Shown piece by piece: positions 41,529 to 50,888 of a stretch of 64,000 nt of DNA. The position numbers were made by a program, and so were the translations under genes. The stretch spans positions 248,001-312,000 of the forward strand of contig JACKPC010000007.1 of assembly GCA_024233835.1 (NCBI GenBank), given 5' to 3'. Under the pieces are notes generated by a model. It had not been told where the DNA came from. It ran no database searches and worked only from the letters and a program-made list of their open reading frames with translations. Source of the DNA: Leptospiraceae bacterium (GTDB taxonomy: Bacteria; Spirochaetota; Leptospiria; Leptospirales; Leptospiraceae). Each line of letters starts with the position of its first letter. Position 1 is the first letter of the stretch.

Positions 41529-42355
41529 TTTTTTTTTTCTTTAGCTTTAGCATCTTCTTAGCATTCTCACTTAGGGCTGTTGATCTGAATGAGCTATTCA
41601 AGGTTAATGTGTCTCTTGCTATAGAATCTAACGGTCTTGAATTCTATAGCAAAGCATCTCCTTTTCAAGTTGCTCTAAACATGGATCCCAATATTCGAGA
41701 GAATGGAGAAGAAATACATTTTTTAAAAGCAAATAGTGTGGGACGTCTTTTTATAGGTGGAGGAAGACCCACATCCATTCCTTTTCCGGGGGATACATTC
41801 TTAGATTCAGTTTTCGCTTTTAATTTCGCTCTCAGTTCTCCACTTACAAGAAGAGGTACTCTATTAAACTACCCGGATAATGGAATCAGCTACATAGATC
41901 CTCTTGCTGCTTTTTCCAATCACTTATTTCCCATTCCTCCTATTTTCTCAAAGCGGCTTGACTTCATTTTTACTGAATATCGTTACTTCGGAACTTTATA
42001 CATGGGATATTTCGGAAGCGAAGCTTTCTTTATTGCTCTCGGTCCCTATATAGGTAAGTCGAATTATAGTTTGCTTATTTCCAATGGAAACACTATAATT
42101 TCTAATGTTAAAGACAGAGAAAAGGTGGTTGGTGGTTGGTCTTTTCTCACGGGTTATAATCTTGGTAAACATTTGGAAGATCCTATTTTTTATAATATGT
42201 ATATTTTTTGTGAAGTAAGTGGAGACTCAACAGCTTTCAATGAAGTGAAAGTGCAGTTTTATAATAGTTATAACCTCTTACCAAGGCAATTATATGCTCG
42301 TTCTACCTTTTTTCGCTTCGGTCTATCCCGCGAAATAAATCTCCGTGCCAAATAA
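41515..42355 (+). CDS. Exported hypothetical protein with frameshift at a 10-T tract
   Basis: From 41539 on, a single frame codes for SFSIFLAFSLRAVDLNELFK and ~250 further residues rich in aromatic strands (SVGRLFIGGGRP, FGTLYMGYFGSEAFF), like an outer-membrane protein. In the sequence as given that frame has no ATG/GTG/TTG before a GTG at 41609 inside the mature part. ATG 41515 (MFYLNFFFF) lies one base out of frame; the two join into a perfect signal peptide if the T10 tract (41529-41538) were T9. Either a phase-variable switch or a sequence error. Family not recognised. Confidence 0.6.
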
Positions 42356-42403
42356 ATATACTTAAATAACAAGTGTGGTGATAAAAAAGATTACCAGTAA
42401 TAA

Positions 42404-45400
42404 TTAAGAATATCTGAATTTAACATTACTCACATAGTACATTTGTATCATACCCTTATTTTTAGCAGCAACCTCTCCTCTATGCTCACAGTCAAAAAAA
42501 TCTTTTACTAATTCATAAGTAACACCGCTGATATTGATTTTTCCCGGATAACCACTTGATTCCATGCGAGATGCAATATTTACCGTATCTCCCCAGAGGT
42601 CATAAGCAAATTTTTTCTTACCGATAACTCCGGCTACCAGGGGACCCGAATGGATTCCAATTCTAAGTTCCCAGGCCTCAAGTCCCTGTTCTTTTTTTTG
42701 CACATTTGTTTTTAGCATATACTCCTGTATTTCCAGGGCAGCTAAAATGCAATCCTTCGCATGAGTTTTGGTACTGCGTGGGACTCCGGCAGCACACATA
42801 TAACTATCACCTATTGTTTTAAGTTTCTCTAAATTATATTTTTCTATTATTCTATCAAATTCTATGAAATATTTGTCCAGCTCTTTCAAAAGTTCCGATG
42901 GACTTAAAGACTCGGCGATACCTGTAAATCCTTTAAAATCCGTAAACATCACAGAAGCGGAATCATAGTGTACAGGTTCCGTTGCTCCCTTTTGCTTGAG
43001 TTCTCTTACAATATCCCTGGGAAGAATGTTTAAGAGTAACTTTTCAGACTTATCTCTTTCCTTTTCTGCATCTTCTCTGGCTTTGTTAACTTTTTCTTTT
43101 TCTATTTGTAACTGTTCAAATAGGTTTGAGGAATTAATGATTCCTGCGATTTGTTCCGCGAGAATTGAAAGTTTGTTAATTTCATCTCTCGAAAGATCCA
43201 TTTTACCTTCTTTAGTAAAGTCTAAAATTCCAATGGGTTCATTCTGTAAAATCAGTGGTAGCATGAGCATGGAATCCCATTTGCAGGTTTCAATGACGAA
43301 TAACTCTTCTTTTGTACTATTCTTTATAGACCTTTCTGAACGTATATTTGGAATATAGAAAGGTTTCTTGTATTTGAATGTGAATGAATGTGCTCCTATC
43401 TCAGTATCAATTGGAATAAGTGAGTTTTTTATCATCTGCCTGTCTTCTTTCGTTATATGCGCAGGAAAATTTGCATTCAAAAGTTCTATAAATTTTTTAT
43501 CCTTGGATGTAATATATAAAGCATAATGTTTTATCTTATAAGTACGGAATATATAATCAGAGAACTTTTTAGTTTTTTCTTTTAAATCAACTTCTTCGTT
43601 TAAACTCTTTATTAGCTGATTTAATTCTTCTGTTTGTTTTCTTTGCTTGTCAATTTCTCTTTTGGCTTCTTCTGTTTGCCGCAAAAGACTGGCATTATAA
43701 ATCACTCCAGAAATGTGGGCACAAAAAGAATTGATAGCCAAAATATCGGTTTTAGATAAATTCATAGGTTTCAATAAATTAGAAAAACCATATAGACCTA
43801 TGGATTGATTTTTTAGACATAGAGGGACAGCAAGAAATGAAGCTCCTATAAGGCTAGTCCAAAGCTCTTCCGCTATATTCATTTTTTTTAATTTAGATGT
43901 TTCAGAAAGGTAGAATGGCTTTTGTTTTTTCCAGATCAAATAAATAATTCCCCCTCTGGAATTAATAGGAATTTTAGAATTTAACAATTTTTGATATTTT
44001 TGTTCAGATAGCTTATCGTAACTAAAAGCTTTAAATGTCTGTAAATTTTCTCCATTTTCATCGGGTAGTAATAAGCAGCTGGCTGTTATATGAAATTTTT
44101 CATATACATATTTGGAAATTTCAATAAAGATTACATTCAGATCTGAATGAGAGTTAATCAAACTGGTAAACTGGTTTAAGGTTTCAATTTCAGACTTCGA
44201 GTCTTCGAGATCTTTGGTTCTTTCCTGAACCTTGAGTTCAAGGTTTTCGGTAAGTTTTTTGAGTTCAAGAGCTGTTTCTTCGAGACGATCGGATTTATGT
44301 TTCAAGGCAAAAGATAATTTTTCTGTTTGTTCAAAGCTATAAGCAAAGCGCCTGGAAATAACAGTAGCTTGAAAAACGATAAGAATAAGAAGTCCATAAC
44401 TCGAAAGATAAGGAGTAAATACGAGACTCCTGCTTTTTAATAGATCATTAATAATTGCGATAGAGAAAAAAAGCCAACCGAGTGATAATAGTTTTGCACC
44501 AAGTCGTTTATGCAAAACTGCTAAAGTAATCATGTATATTAAAAAAATGATCTCTAATAGCAAAATAATTTGCATATATTGTAAAGTACCTGTATACGCC
44601 TGCATATCTAAAAAGATAACAGAAAGAATAAAAGGTACTATTGTTAGAAAGAATAGGCGATAAACCTTTTTAGGGCATTCAACAGGAAAGAGGGCCCGTG
44701 AAAATTGTAAAAAAGTAAGGCATCCATAATAAAAGCTTATATACTCAATTTTATGAACCAGGGGAAAAGGCATATAAGGAAAAACATCAAGAATGTAGCG
44801 TTCGGATATAGATACAGTTCGTAGAGCAATCAGGATGCAAAAAATTCCGAAGTATAAAGGTGAATAATCTTTGCGCCGACTAAAAAAAAGTCCGAGGTGA
44901 TAAAGCCCCATAATAAGAATAGAGCTAAAAACAACAATATCGAGGATCATCTTATGGATCCTGCTCTTCTTTTCTCCCTTCCGGGAAATAAGCTGAATTT
45001 TATCCCAGATTCCTGCATTTGCATAATGAAAATTAGATACATGAATCAGAAGCTCAATTTCTTCTCCGACTCGATGATGATTAAGATAAGAGTTTATATC
45101 GAAATAGCGATGTTTCATGTAAGGTTTGGATTCTGACCTGGTTTTAGCCGGTACACCATTCGAAGAAATTAATTTTCCATTTAAGTAGATAACATAAGCC
45201 GTTCCAACATCAGTCATAAAAAGACTCAGGGAAGGATAGGTTTTAGGAAGGATTATTCTTAATCGATAAGTTCCAAAACCCCTGACCGGAAAACCGTAAT
45301 TCTGCCATTCGGAGGGAAGAGGTAAAAAAACCGGGAGTTGGGCCGCTTTGTCCGAACTACATTGTAGTTCACCTTTTTTGTGAGGATAGTTGGGTTGACA

Positions 45401-45583
45401 AAATTGTTTCCAGTAAAATTCCCATTCTCCGGAGAGAGAAACTACAGTATCCTCTTCTATTGATAAAGAAGAAAGGTCTAAAAGACCTCTAACTGCTTTC
45501 GGAACTTTTACCTGTTTTTCTTTTTGAGCACAGGACATAAGAAAAAAGCAAAGTAAAAACAGGATACGAAAGTAAAACTTCAT
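42404..45583 (-). CDS. 7TMR-DISM / double-GAF adenylate or guanylate cyclase
   Basis: 1059 residues from ATG 45583 (MKFYFRILFLLCFFLMSC), a lipoprotein-like signal; the frame opens 7 codons earlier. Domains: 7TMR-DISM extracellular beta domain (~30-200, LSGEWEFYWKQF, FGTYRLRIILP), seven transmembrane helices (~215-410), coiled coil, two GAF domains (~460-610 and ~670-820), and a class III cyclase domain (~860-1050) with VMFTDFKGFTGIAESLSP, KTIGDSYMCAAGVP, and AYDLWGDTVNIASRMESSG. Metal-binding Asp residues are present. It would make cAMP or cGMP in response to outside ligands. Confidence 0.9.
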   Translation of the reverse strand: MKFYFRILFLLCFFLMSCAQKEKQVKVPKAVRGLLDLSSLSIEEDTVVSLSGEWEFYWKQFCQPNYPHKKGELQCSSDKAAQLPVFLPLPSEWQNYGFPVRGFGTYRLRIILPKTYPSLSLFMTDVGTAYVIYLNGKLISSNGVPAKTRSESKPYMKHRYFDINSYLNHHRVGEEIELLIHVSNFHYANAGIWDKIQLISRKGEKKSRIHKMILDIVVFSSILIMGLYHLGLFFSRRKDYSPLYFGIFCILIALRTVSISERYILDVFPYMPFPLVHKIEYISFYYGCLTFLQFSRALFPVECPKKVYRLFFLTIVPFILSVIFLDMQAYTGTLQYMQIILLLEIIFLIYMITLAVLHKRLGAKLLSLGWLFFSIAIINDLLKSRSLVFTPYLSSYGLLILIVFQATVISRRFAYSFEQTEKLSFALKHKSDRLEETALELKKLTENLELKVQERTKDLEDSKSEIETLNQFTSLINSHSDLNVIFIEISKYVYEKFHITASCLLLPDENGENLQTFKAFSYDKLSEQKYQKLLNSKIPINSRGGIIYLIWKKQKPFYLSETSKLKKMNIAEELWTSLIGASFLAVPLCLKNQSIGLYGFSNLLKPMNLSKTDILAINSFCAHISGVIYNASLLRQTEEAKREIDKQRKQTEELNQLIKSLNEEVDLKEKTKKFSDYIFRTYKIKHYALYITSKDKKFIELLNANFPAHITKEDRQMIKNSLIPIDTEIGAHSFTFKYKKPFYIPNIRSERSIKNSTKEELFVIETCKWDSMLMLPLILQNEPIGILDFTKEGKMDLSRDEINKLSILAEQIAGIINSSNLFEQLQIEKEKVNKAREDAEKERDKSEKLLLNILPRDIVRELKQKGATEPVHYDSASVMFTDFKGFTGIAESLSPSELLKELDKYFIEFDRIIEKYNLEKLKTIGDSYMCAAGVPRSTKTHAKDCILAALEIQEYMLKTNVQKKEQGLEAWELRIGIHSGPLVAGVIGKKKFAYDLWGDTVNIASRMESSGYPGKINISGVTYELVKDFFDCEHRGEVAAKNKGMIQMYYVSNVKFRYS

Positions 45584-45604
45584 GGCTATAAAAAAATCTT
45601 TCAT

Positions 45605-46022
45605 AAAAACCCGTCAAACAATTTATTCTCATGAAATTTTTTCCGGCTTTTATCTTTAGGTTTCCTTACCCTTTTTTTCTTCCTTTAAACGTGAAGAAAA
45701 GAAGATAATGCCTGTATTCAAAAGATTGAATATTTCGGAGAAAGAAAAGAAGTTCCCAGCTCCGAGCCATGCGGAGTTTCTATATATGAATATGACAGTA
45801 GTAATTCAGTATTTTATTATAAAAGGAATGTTCAACTAATCGTGAAGGTGGGTAAGCGTCGACTGGACTAATACTATGACAGGGAATTCCTCCGCGACGT
45901 AAGAAAAGGGCTGTTGTTTTTTTTGTATATAAAATATAAAAAGACGGTCTGTTCATTTTTCCATGATTGACAGAAAGAATGGATGTAAAATGATGGTAAG
46001 GATTCCTGTTAGGAGGAATTGT
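45605..46022. other. Intergenic stretch with a possible gene remnant
   Basis: The 418-bp gap holds no complete gene. On the plus strand 45693-45871 an open stretch reads IQKIEYFGERKEVPSSEPCG, VSIYEYDSSNSVFYYKRNVQ, then LIVKVGKRRLD and stop, with codon use like a real gene but no start codon. It may be the end of a decayed gene. The last ~100 bp before the oadG-like gene should hold the promoter of the decarboxylase operon; an AGGAGG ribosome-binding site is at 46011-46016. Confidence 0.4.
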
Positions 46023-46274
46023 ATGATCTTTGAAGGAATTAAGCTAACCATTCTCGGCCTCAGCGTTGTTTATCTTTACCTTCTTCTGCTTGTAGCCGCC
46101 ATCCAACTCATTTATAAATTCAGTAAAAAGAATACTTTACAAGAAGAAGAGGAGCTAAAAAAAGCGGCTTCCCTTAAAAAAAGAACCCTCAGTAAAGAAA
46201 AAGATACGCTCGATGATAAGAATTTGATCGCAGCCATTACCGCGGCTATACACGCACACAGGCAGAAATTATAA
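46023..46274 (+). CDS. oadG: OadG-like gamma subunit of sodium-pump decarboxylase
   Basis: 83 residues from ATG 46023, preceded by AGGAGGAATTGT; the longer frame from 45963 has no such site. One N-terminal transmembrane helix (EGIKLTILGLSVVYLYLLLL) and a charged soluble tail ending DDKNLIAAITAAIHAHRQKL, the layout of OadG proteins, which join the alpha and beta subunits. The two genes that follow are the alpha and beta subunits, which supports this weakly conserved assignment. Confidence 0.8.
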   Translation: MIFEGIKLTILGLSVVYLYLLLLVAAIQLIYKFSKKNTLQEEEELKKAASLKKRTLSKEKDTLDDKNLIAAITAAIHAHRQKL

Positions 46275-46371
46275 AATAGAAATATCTTCCTTACTGCCTA
46301 TTGATAAACAAACAAAAAGCTAATTTGTATTTTGGGAAGATACAGTCATTTACTAAAAAAGGAGAATTTGC

Positions 46372-48162
46372 ATGAAAAAAATTTTATTTCAGGATACAAC
46401 ATTTCGAGATGGCTTCCAATCTTTCTTTGGCGCCAGGGTTTTAACCGACGATTTCATTGATGCAGTTTCTATTGCAAAAGAAGCCGGTATTACACATTTT
46501 GAAGCGGGAGGAGGAGCGAGGTTTCAGAGTCTATTTATGTACTGTGGGGAATCCGCTTTCACCATGATGGACCGATTTAGAGAAGCCGCCGGTCCGGATG
46601 CAAATCTGCAAACCCTTGCAAGGGGAATCAGTGTGGTAGCCTTAAGTGCACAACCCAAAGATATGATAGACCTTCATGCGAGGATGTTCAAACGTCACGG
46701 AATCAGTCATATTCGAAATTTTGATGCACTGAACGATATGCGTAACTTGAAATATTCGGGAGAAGTTATAAAAAAAGCCGGTCTTCATCATCAGGCCTGT
46801 ATTACAATTATGGAACTTCCACCCGGTGTAAGTGGTTCTCATGACCCTGAGTTTTATATGAAAATATTAAAGGATATGCTCGATACAGGTGTTCCTTTTG
46901 ATTCTATTTGCTTTAAGGATTCATCCGGTATTACAAATCCGGCCACTATTTATGAAACTGTAAAAAGAGCCAGAAATACTCTTGGCAAAGATGCTTTATT
47001 GTGGATACACACGCACGATACGGCTGGAATCGGGATCAGTCAGTACAAAGCAGCCATAGAAGCCGGTATCGATGGGGTTTGTCTTGCACGATCTCCTATT
47101 TCGAGCGGAACTTCTCAACCCGATTTATTAGCTTTATCGCATGTATTAAAAGGTACCCAATTTACACTCGATATCGATACAAATAAAATTCTGAAGGCAA
47201 ATGATGCCGTGAAAGAATGTCTCAAGGACTATTTCTTCCCACCGGAAGCAATGGCATTAACTCCTGAAGTCTTATACTCTCCCATGCCGGGTGGAGCCTA
47301 TACAGCCAATACAATGATGATGCGGGACACAAATACTCTGCATCTTTTTCCGAAAGTTATTGAAGAAATGGGGCATTGTATCCTGAAAGGTGGATTTGGA
47401 ACTTCGGTTACACCTGTATCCCAGTTTTATTTTCAACAGGCCTATGCTAACGTAACACAGGGGCGCTGGAAGAAAATTATCGATGGTTATGGTAAAATGG
47501 TCCTCGGATACTTCGGAAAAACTCCCCTCCCTCCGGATCCGGAAATCGTAAAGATTGCCGCTGAACAGCTCGGTCTTTCTGTTTTTAACGGTGACCCGGT
47601 AGAGATTCTGGAACCGGGAATTCCGTTAGCAAAAGCTATATTAGAAAAAGAGGGACTTCCTGTAACCGAAGAAAACATTTTCATTGTTGGAGCTCATGCA
47701 ACTCCGGGTGGAAATAAGGGACTGGATTTCTTAAAAGGAAATTATACAGTAAACATAAAGAAAAATGTAGCTGAAGAGAAAAAGCCGGTAGAGGTTGCTA
47801 AACCAAAAACCGTAAAAGCTTCAGGTCCTTCTCAGTATAAAGTCACCGTAGATGGCAAGGAATATAAGGTAGTATTGGAAGAAGACACAGGGGAAATTGC
47901 CTCCATTAAGAAAGCAGAAGAACCAAAGAAGAGTAAAGGCGAATCTGTAGAGGTGAAGTCCAGTCTACCCGGTAACATATACCAGGTTCTGGTGGAAGCC
48001 GGTGCTTCGGTGAAAGAGGGAGACACTCTTATCATTATTGAAGCTATGAAAATGGAGACAAAAATAGCAGCTCCCAGTTCCGGTACTATTGAAGAAGTCG
48101 TAGTTAAGAAAGGAGATGTCGTTCAAACGGATGATACACTTCTATATATACAAAAAGGCTAA
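46372..48162 (+). CDS. oadA: Oxaloacetate decarboxylase alpha subunit (carboxyltransferase-biotin carrier)
   Basis: 596 residues. The TIM-barrel carboxyltransferase domain starts ILFQDTTFRDGFQSFFGARV (family DTTLRDAHQSL) and has CFKDSSGI and IHTHDTAGIGISQYKAAIEA with the zinc-binding His pair. A conserved PYC/OadA-type domain follows (~290-460) and then a Pro/Lys-rich linker and a C-terminal biotinyl domain with the biotin Lys in EAMKMETKIAAP. It moves CO2 from oxaloacetate or a related acid to biotin; the substrate could also be another acyl-CoA or keto acid. Three bases separate it from the beta subunit gene. Confidence 0.92.
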   Translation: MKKILFQDTTFRDGFQSFFGARVLTDDFIDAVSIAKEAGITHFEAGGGARFQSLFMYCGESAFTMMDRFREAAGPDANLQTLARGISVVALSAQPKDMIDLHARMFKRHGISHIRNFDALNDMRNLKYSGEVIKKAGLHHQACITIMELPPGVSGSHDPEFYMKILKDMLDTGVPFDSICFKDSSGITNPATIYETVKRARNTLGKDALLWIHTHDTAGIGISQYKAAIEAGIDGVCLARSPISSGTSQPDLLALSHVLKGTQFTLDIDTNKILKANDAVKECLKDYFFPPEAMALTPEVLYSPMPGGAYTANTMMMRDTNTLHLFPKVIEEMGHCILKGGFGTSVTPVSQFYFQQAYANVTQGRWKKIIDGYGKMVLGYFGKTPLPPDPEIVKIAAEQLGLSVFNGDPVEILEPGIPLAKAILEKEGLPVTEENIFIVGAHATPGGNKGLDFLKGNYTVNIKKNVAEEKKPVEVAKPKTVKASGPSQYKVTVDGKEYKVVLEEDTGEIASIKKAEEPKKSKGESVEVKSSLPGNIYQVLVEAGASVKEGDTLIIIEAMKMETKIAAPSSGTIEEVVVKKGDVVQTDDTLLYIQKG

Positions 48163-48165
48163 TGT

Positions 48166-49422
48166 ATGAAATTCTTAATTAAGATTCTTTATATAAGTCT
48201 TGTATATTCTATCTTCACGGCCGGGCTTTTCGCAGCCGGACCTGATGTGACACAGCTTCCGGGTTTTTCAAAGATTCTGGAAAACCTCTGGACTTCCACA
48301 GGCCTGTATGCATTCTTCGCTTCTACCGATGGGATAGGTTTCGGAAACCTGTTTATGCTTCTTGTAGGTTTACTGCTTCTGTTTTTGGCTATAAAGAAGC
48401 AATTTGAACCCCTGTTATTGCTGCCTATAGGTTTTGGTTGCCTTCTGTCTAATATTCCTCTTGCAGGTATTAGTACGGAAGGGGGGATTCTCCACTATGT
48501 GTATAAGATAGGAATCGAAACCGGTGTTTTCCCTCTGGTGATTTTTATGGGAGTAGGTGCCATGACCGACTTCGGACCTATGATAGCCAATCCGAAGACA
48601 GCTCTTCTCGGAGCGGCTGCACAGGTAGGAATCTTTTTAACCCTTATCGGAGCAATTCTTCTATCCGAAGTTTTTCCTGCTATTAACTTTGATCTGAAGG
48701 ATGCAGCTGCTATAGGAATTATCGGGGGAGCAGATGGGCCAACGGCGATTTACTTGTCCTCCAAGTTGTCCCCAGATTTAATGGGTTCTATTGCTGTATC
48801 AGCGTATTCTTATATGGCTCTGGTTCCGATTATTCAACCCCCTATCATGCGTTTACTGACTACCGAGAACGAAAAGAAAATAAAGATGAAGCAATTACGT
48901 TACGTGGGCAAACGGGAAAAAATCATATTTCCTCTCTCTGTTCTTATGTTATGCGTAATATTTCTTCCATCGGCAGCACCTTTAATTGGTTTTTTCATGC
49001 TGGGTAATATTCTCCGCGTTTCCGGTGTAGTGGATAGACTTTCCGATACAACTCAGAATGCTCTTATCAATATTGTGACCATATTCTTAGGTTTGGGAGT
49101 AGGGACCAAATTATCGGCTGATAAATTTTTAAAGTGGGAAACTCTGGGTATTTTATTTCTGGGTGTGATTGCTTTCTCTATAGGAACTGCTTCAGGAGTT
49201 CTCATGGCCAAGCTGATGAACCTATTTGCTGAAGAAAAAATAAATCCCCTTATTGGTTCTGCCGGTGTTTCGGCTGTGCCGATGTCTGCAAGGGTTTCAC
49301 ATAATGAAGGCTTAAAAGCAGATCCGAATAACTTTTTACTCATGCACGCTATGGGACCAAATGTGTCGGGAGTAATTGGTTCGGCTGTGGCAGCGGGAGT
49401 ACTACTTTCAACTTTAACCTGA
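48166..49422 (+). CDS. oadB: Sodium ion-translocating decarboxylase beta subunit
   Basis: 418 residues, strongly hydrophobic with about ten transmembrane segments. Key family motifs: GVGAMTDFGPMIANPKTALL (metal/Na site), AAIGIIGGADGPTAIYLSSK (GGADGPT), and SAVPMSARVSHNEGLKADPN with LMHAMGPNVSGVIGSAVAAG at the end. It releases CO2 from carboxybiotin while pumping Na+ out of the cell, giving a sodium gradient. It completes the oadGAB operon. An N-terminal extra hydrophobic segment looks like a signal. Confidence 0.94.
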   Translation: MKFLIKILYISLVYSIFTAGLFAAGPDVTQLPGFSKILENLWTSTGLYAFFASTDGIGFGNLFMLLVGLLLLFLAIKKQFEPLLLLPIGFGCLLSNIPLAGISTEGGILHYVYKIGIETGVFPLVIFMGVGAMTDFGPMIANPKTALLGAAAQVGIFLTLIGAILLSEVFPAINFDLKDAAAIGIIGGADGPTAIYLSSKLSPDLMGSIAVSAYSYMALVPIIQPPIMRLLTTENEKKIKMKQLRYVGKREKIIFPLSVLMLCVIFLPSAAPLIGFFMLGNILRVSGVVDRLSDTTQNALINIVTIFLGLGVGTKLSADKFLKWETLGILFLGVIAFSIGTASGVLMAKLMNLFAEEKINPLIGSAGVSAVPMSARVSHNEGLKADPNNFLLMHAMGPNVSGVIGSAVAAGVLLSTLT

Positions 49423-49455
49423 AAGTTTTCTATAGGGTATAGGGAAAAAGAAGCA

Positions 49456-49477
49456 GGCGAGTCACCGATGGCTCGCC
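49456..49477 (-). terminator. Terminator downstream of the SDR gene
   Basis: GGCGAG(TCACCGATGG)CTCGCC forms a stem-loop. Read on the minus strand it lies 24 nt after the SDR stop and is followed by a T-rich stretch (GCTTCTTTTT). It sits between convergent oadB and the SDR gene. Confidence 0.5.
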
Positions 49478-49500
49478 AATAAAAAAATTCCGACTATATT

Positions 49501-50241
49501 TTACCTTCCTGATAAGAATTTTAACTTCTGAAAAATCATTTCGGGCATATTACGAACGGCTAACATAACAAAATACCAGAAACCGGGAACGTAAGCTTCT
49601 TTCTTATTTTTCTCAATAGCTTCTATAATTTTTCTGGCTGCCAGTGCTGAGCTTGTAAAAGAAAAGTTTTTTTCATGGTGGGTAGTCATGGGAGTATCCA
49701 CCGGGCCGAGCTTGATATAATGAACCCCGATTCCCTTTTTCCACAACCTGGAACGTAACCCCTGAAGATATATTTGTATAGAACCTTTGGCTGCACCATA
49801 GGTATAATTCCTGGGCCTGCCTCTTTCCCCGGCAACAGAACCAATAACTGCAATTTGGCCAAAACCCTGTTTTTCGATAAAGTTAGCTATCGGAATCAAA
49901 AGAGAAATTACAGAAAGGCAATTTGTATAAAAAATATCTTTTGCATGAACAAAACTTTTTTCGGATTTTAACTGGTTTCCTAAATCTCCATGTGCTATGA
50001 TAACGAGATCTATACTTCTCATGGTTTGGATAATGTTATTTATAAACTCGGGAACTTCCTCGAAATTATTAAAGTCGATATTGGCTGTACCCAATATCGA
50101 ACTTCCCAGTTCATTGGAGAGAGCTTCTATTTTTTGCGGATTTCGCCCTACTAAAAAAAGCTTTTTTCCCTGCTTTCTATATAGGCGGGCCATATCAGCA
50201 GCGATTGTAGAACTCGCACCCAAAAGTAAAATTTTTTCCAT
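49501..50241 (-). CDS. Short-chain dehydrogenase/reductase
   Basis: 246 residues. Rossmann NAD(P)-binding start KILLLGASSTIAADMARLYR, a variant of the TGxxxGIG motif (GASSTIA). IIAHGDLG corresponds to the NNAG motif, the catalytic Ser is in AVIGSVAGERGRP and the active-site YxxxK in NYTYGAAKGSIQIYL. It ends LGPVDTPMT-type. The family reduces or oxidises hydroxyl and keto groups; similar proteins act in fatty-acid or decaprenylphosphoryl-sugar metabolism. The exact substrate is unknown. Followed upstream by an HD hydrolase gene 9 bp away. Confidence 0.88.
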   Translation of the reverse strand: MEKILLLGASSTIAADMARLYRKQGKKLFLVGRNPQKIEALSNELGSSILGTANIDFNNFEEVPEFINNIIQTMRSIDLVIIAHGDLGNQLKSEKSFVHAKDIFYTNCLSVISLLIPIANFIEKQGFGQIAVIGSVAGERGRPRNYTYGAAKGSIQIYLQGLRSRLWKKGIGVHYIKLGPVDTPMTTHHEKNFSFTSSALAARKIIEAIEKNKKEAYVPGFWYFVMLAVRNMPEMIFQKLKFLSGR

Positions 50242-50250
50242 ATAGATTTC

Positions 50251-50790
50251 CTAATTATTTAAGTGAATTGCATAGTCCTGGATTTTTGAAAGTAAACGTG
50301 AAGCCAGGTATACGTCTGCGTGTTTAAGGGTTTCATAAATTACCCTGGCTTCTTCTCTATATTCTTTGATTTTTTCTTTCGTCCAGTAAGGGGGAGGACT
50401 TGATAAATTAGTGATTCTATCGGCCAGTTTAACTTTTTGTATTTCTATCGGTTGCTGTAAAAGTCTTTGTAGTGAATCCCGCATTTGTTCTGATTTGGGG
50501 AGTTCTTTATTTTTACTGAGTGCTAAAACTCCATCGGCAATCTCTTTACCAAATTCAATACTAAGGGCTTTGAAGGTACAGTTTGTATCTTCTAATACGT
50601 CGTGTAATAAGGCTGCACAGAGACTTAAATCTTCATTTTTAGCCTCTGTATAAGAAAAAGAAGCTATCACTTCTGAAGCAACAAGATTCAGGTGTATAAG
50701 ATAGGGAAACTCAGTTCCCGGATATTTCTGTTCTGCATGATATGAAGCAGCAAAAAAAAGAGCTTTTCTGTATGATTCCTGTGACCACAT
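50251..50790 (-). CDS. HD-domain phosphohydrolase (SpoT/MESH-like)
   Basis: 179 residues. The HD motif pattern of RelA/SpoT hydrolase domains is visible: FAASYHAEQKYPGTEFPYLI with YLIHLNLVA, then LCAALLHDVLEDTNCTFKAL (HD pair with ED), and VKLADRITNLSS. This small single-domain layout resembles MESH1-type (p)ppGpp hydrolases, which lower the alarmone level, but other nucleotides are possible. It is co-directional with the SDR gene. Confidence 0.8.
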   Translation of the reverse strand: MWSQESYRKALFFAASYHAEQKYPGTEFPYLIHLNLVASEVIASFSYTEAKNEDLSLCAALLHDVLEDTNCTFKALSIEFGKEIADGVLALSKNKELPKSEQMRDSLQRLLQQPIEIQKVKLADRITNLSSPPPYWTKEKIKEYREEARVIYETLKHADVYLASRLLSKIQDYAIHLNN

Positions 50791-50835
50791 ACAGGCATCG
50801 GAAAATTTTACTCGTGAAGCTTCAAGTAAAAAAAT

Positions 50836-50854
50836 ACCCCGGAAAAACCGGGGT
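50836..50854 (-). terminator. Strong Rho-independent terminator
   Basis: ACCCCGG-AAAAA-CCGGGGT makes a perfect 7-bp GC-rich stem. On the minus strand it is followed by eight T. It lies 35 nt after the stop of the alpha-E gene and ends the ATP-grasp/alpha-E operon. Confidence 0.85.
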
Positions 50855-50888
50855 GTAAAGGTAAGTAAGGGTAAATTTAAAGAGTGCC

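Noticed and set aside
50251..50790. HD protein as the missing HD part of Cas10
   Set aside because: It is 30 kb away, has the RelA/SpoT-type HD layout and shares a block with an SDR gene, so it is unrelated to the cmr operon.
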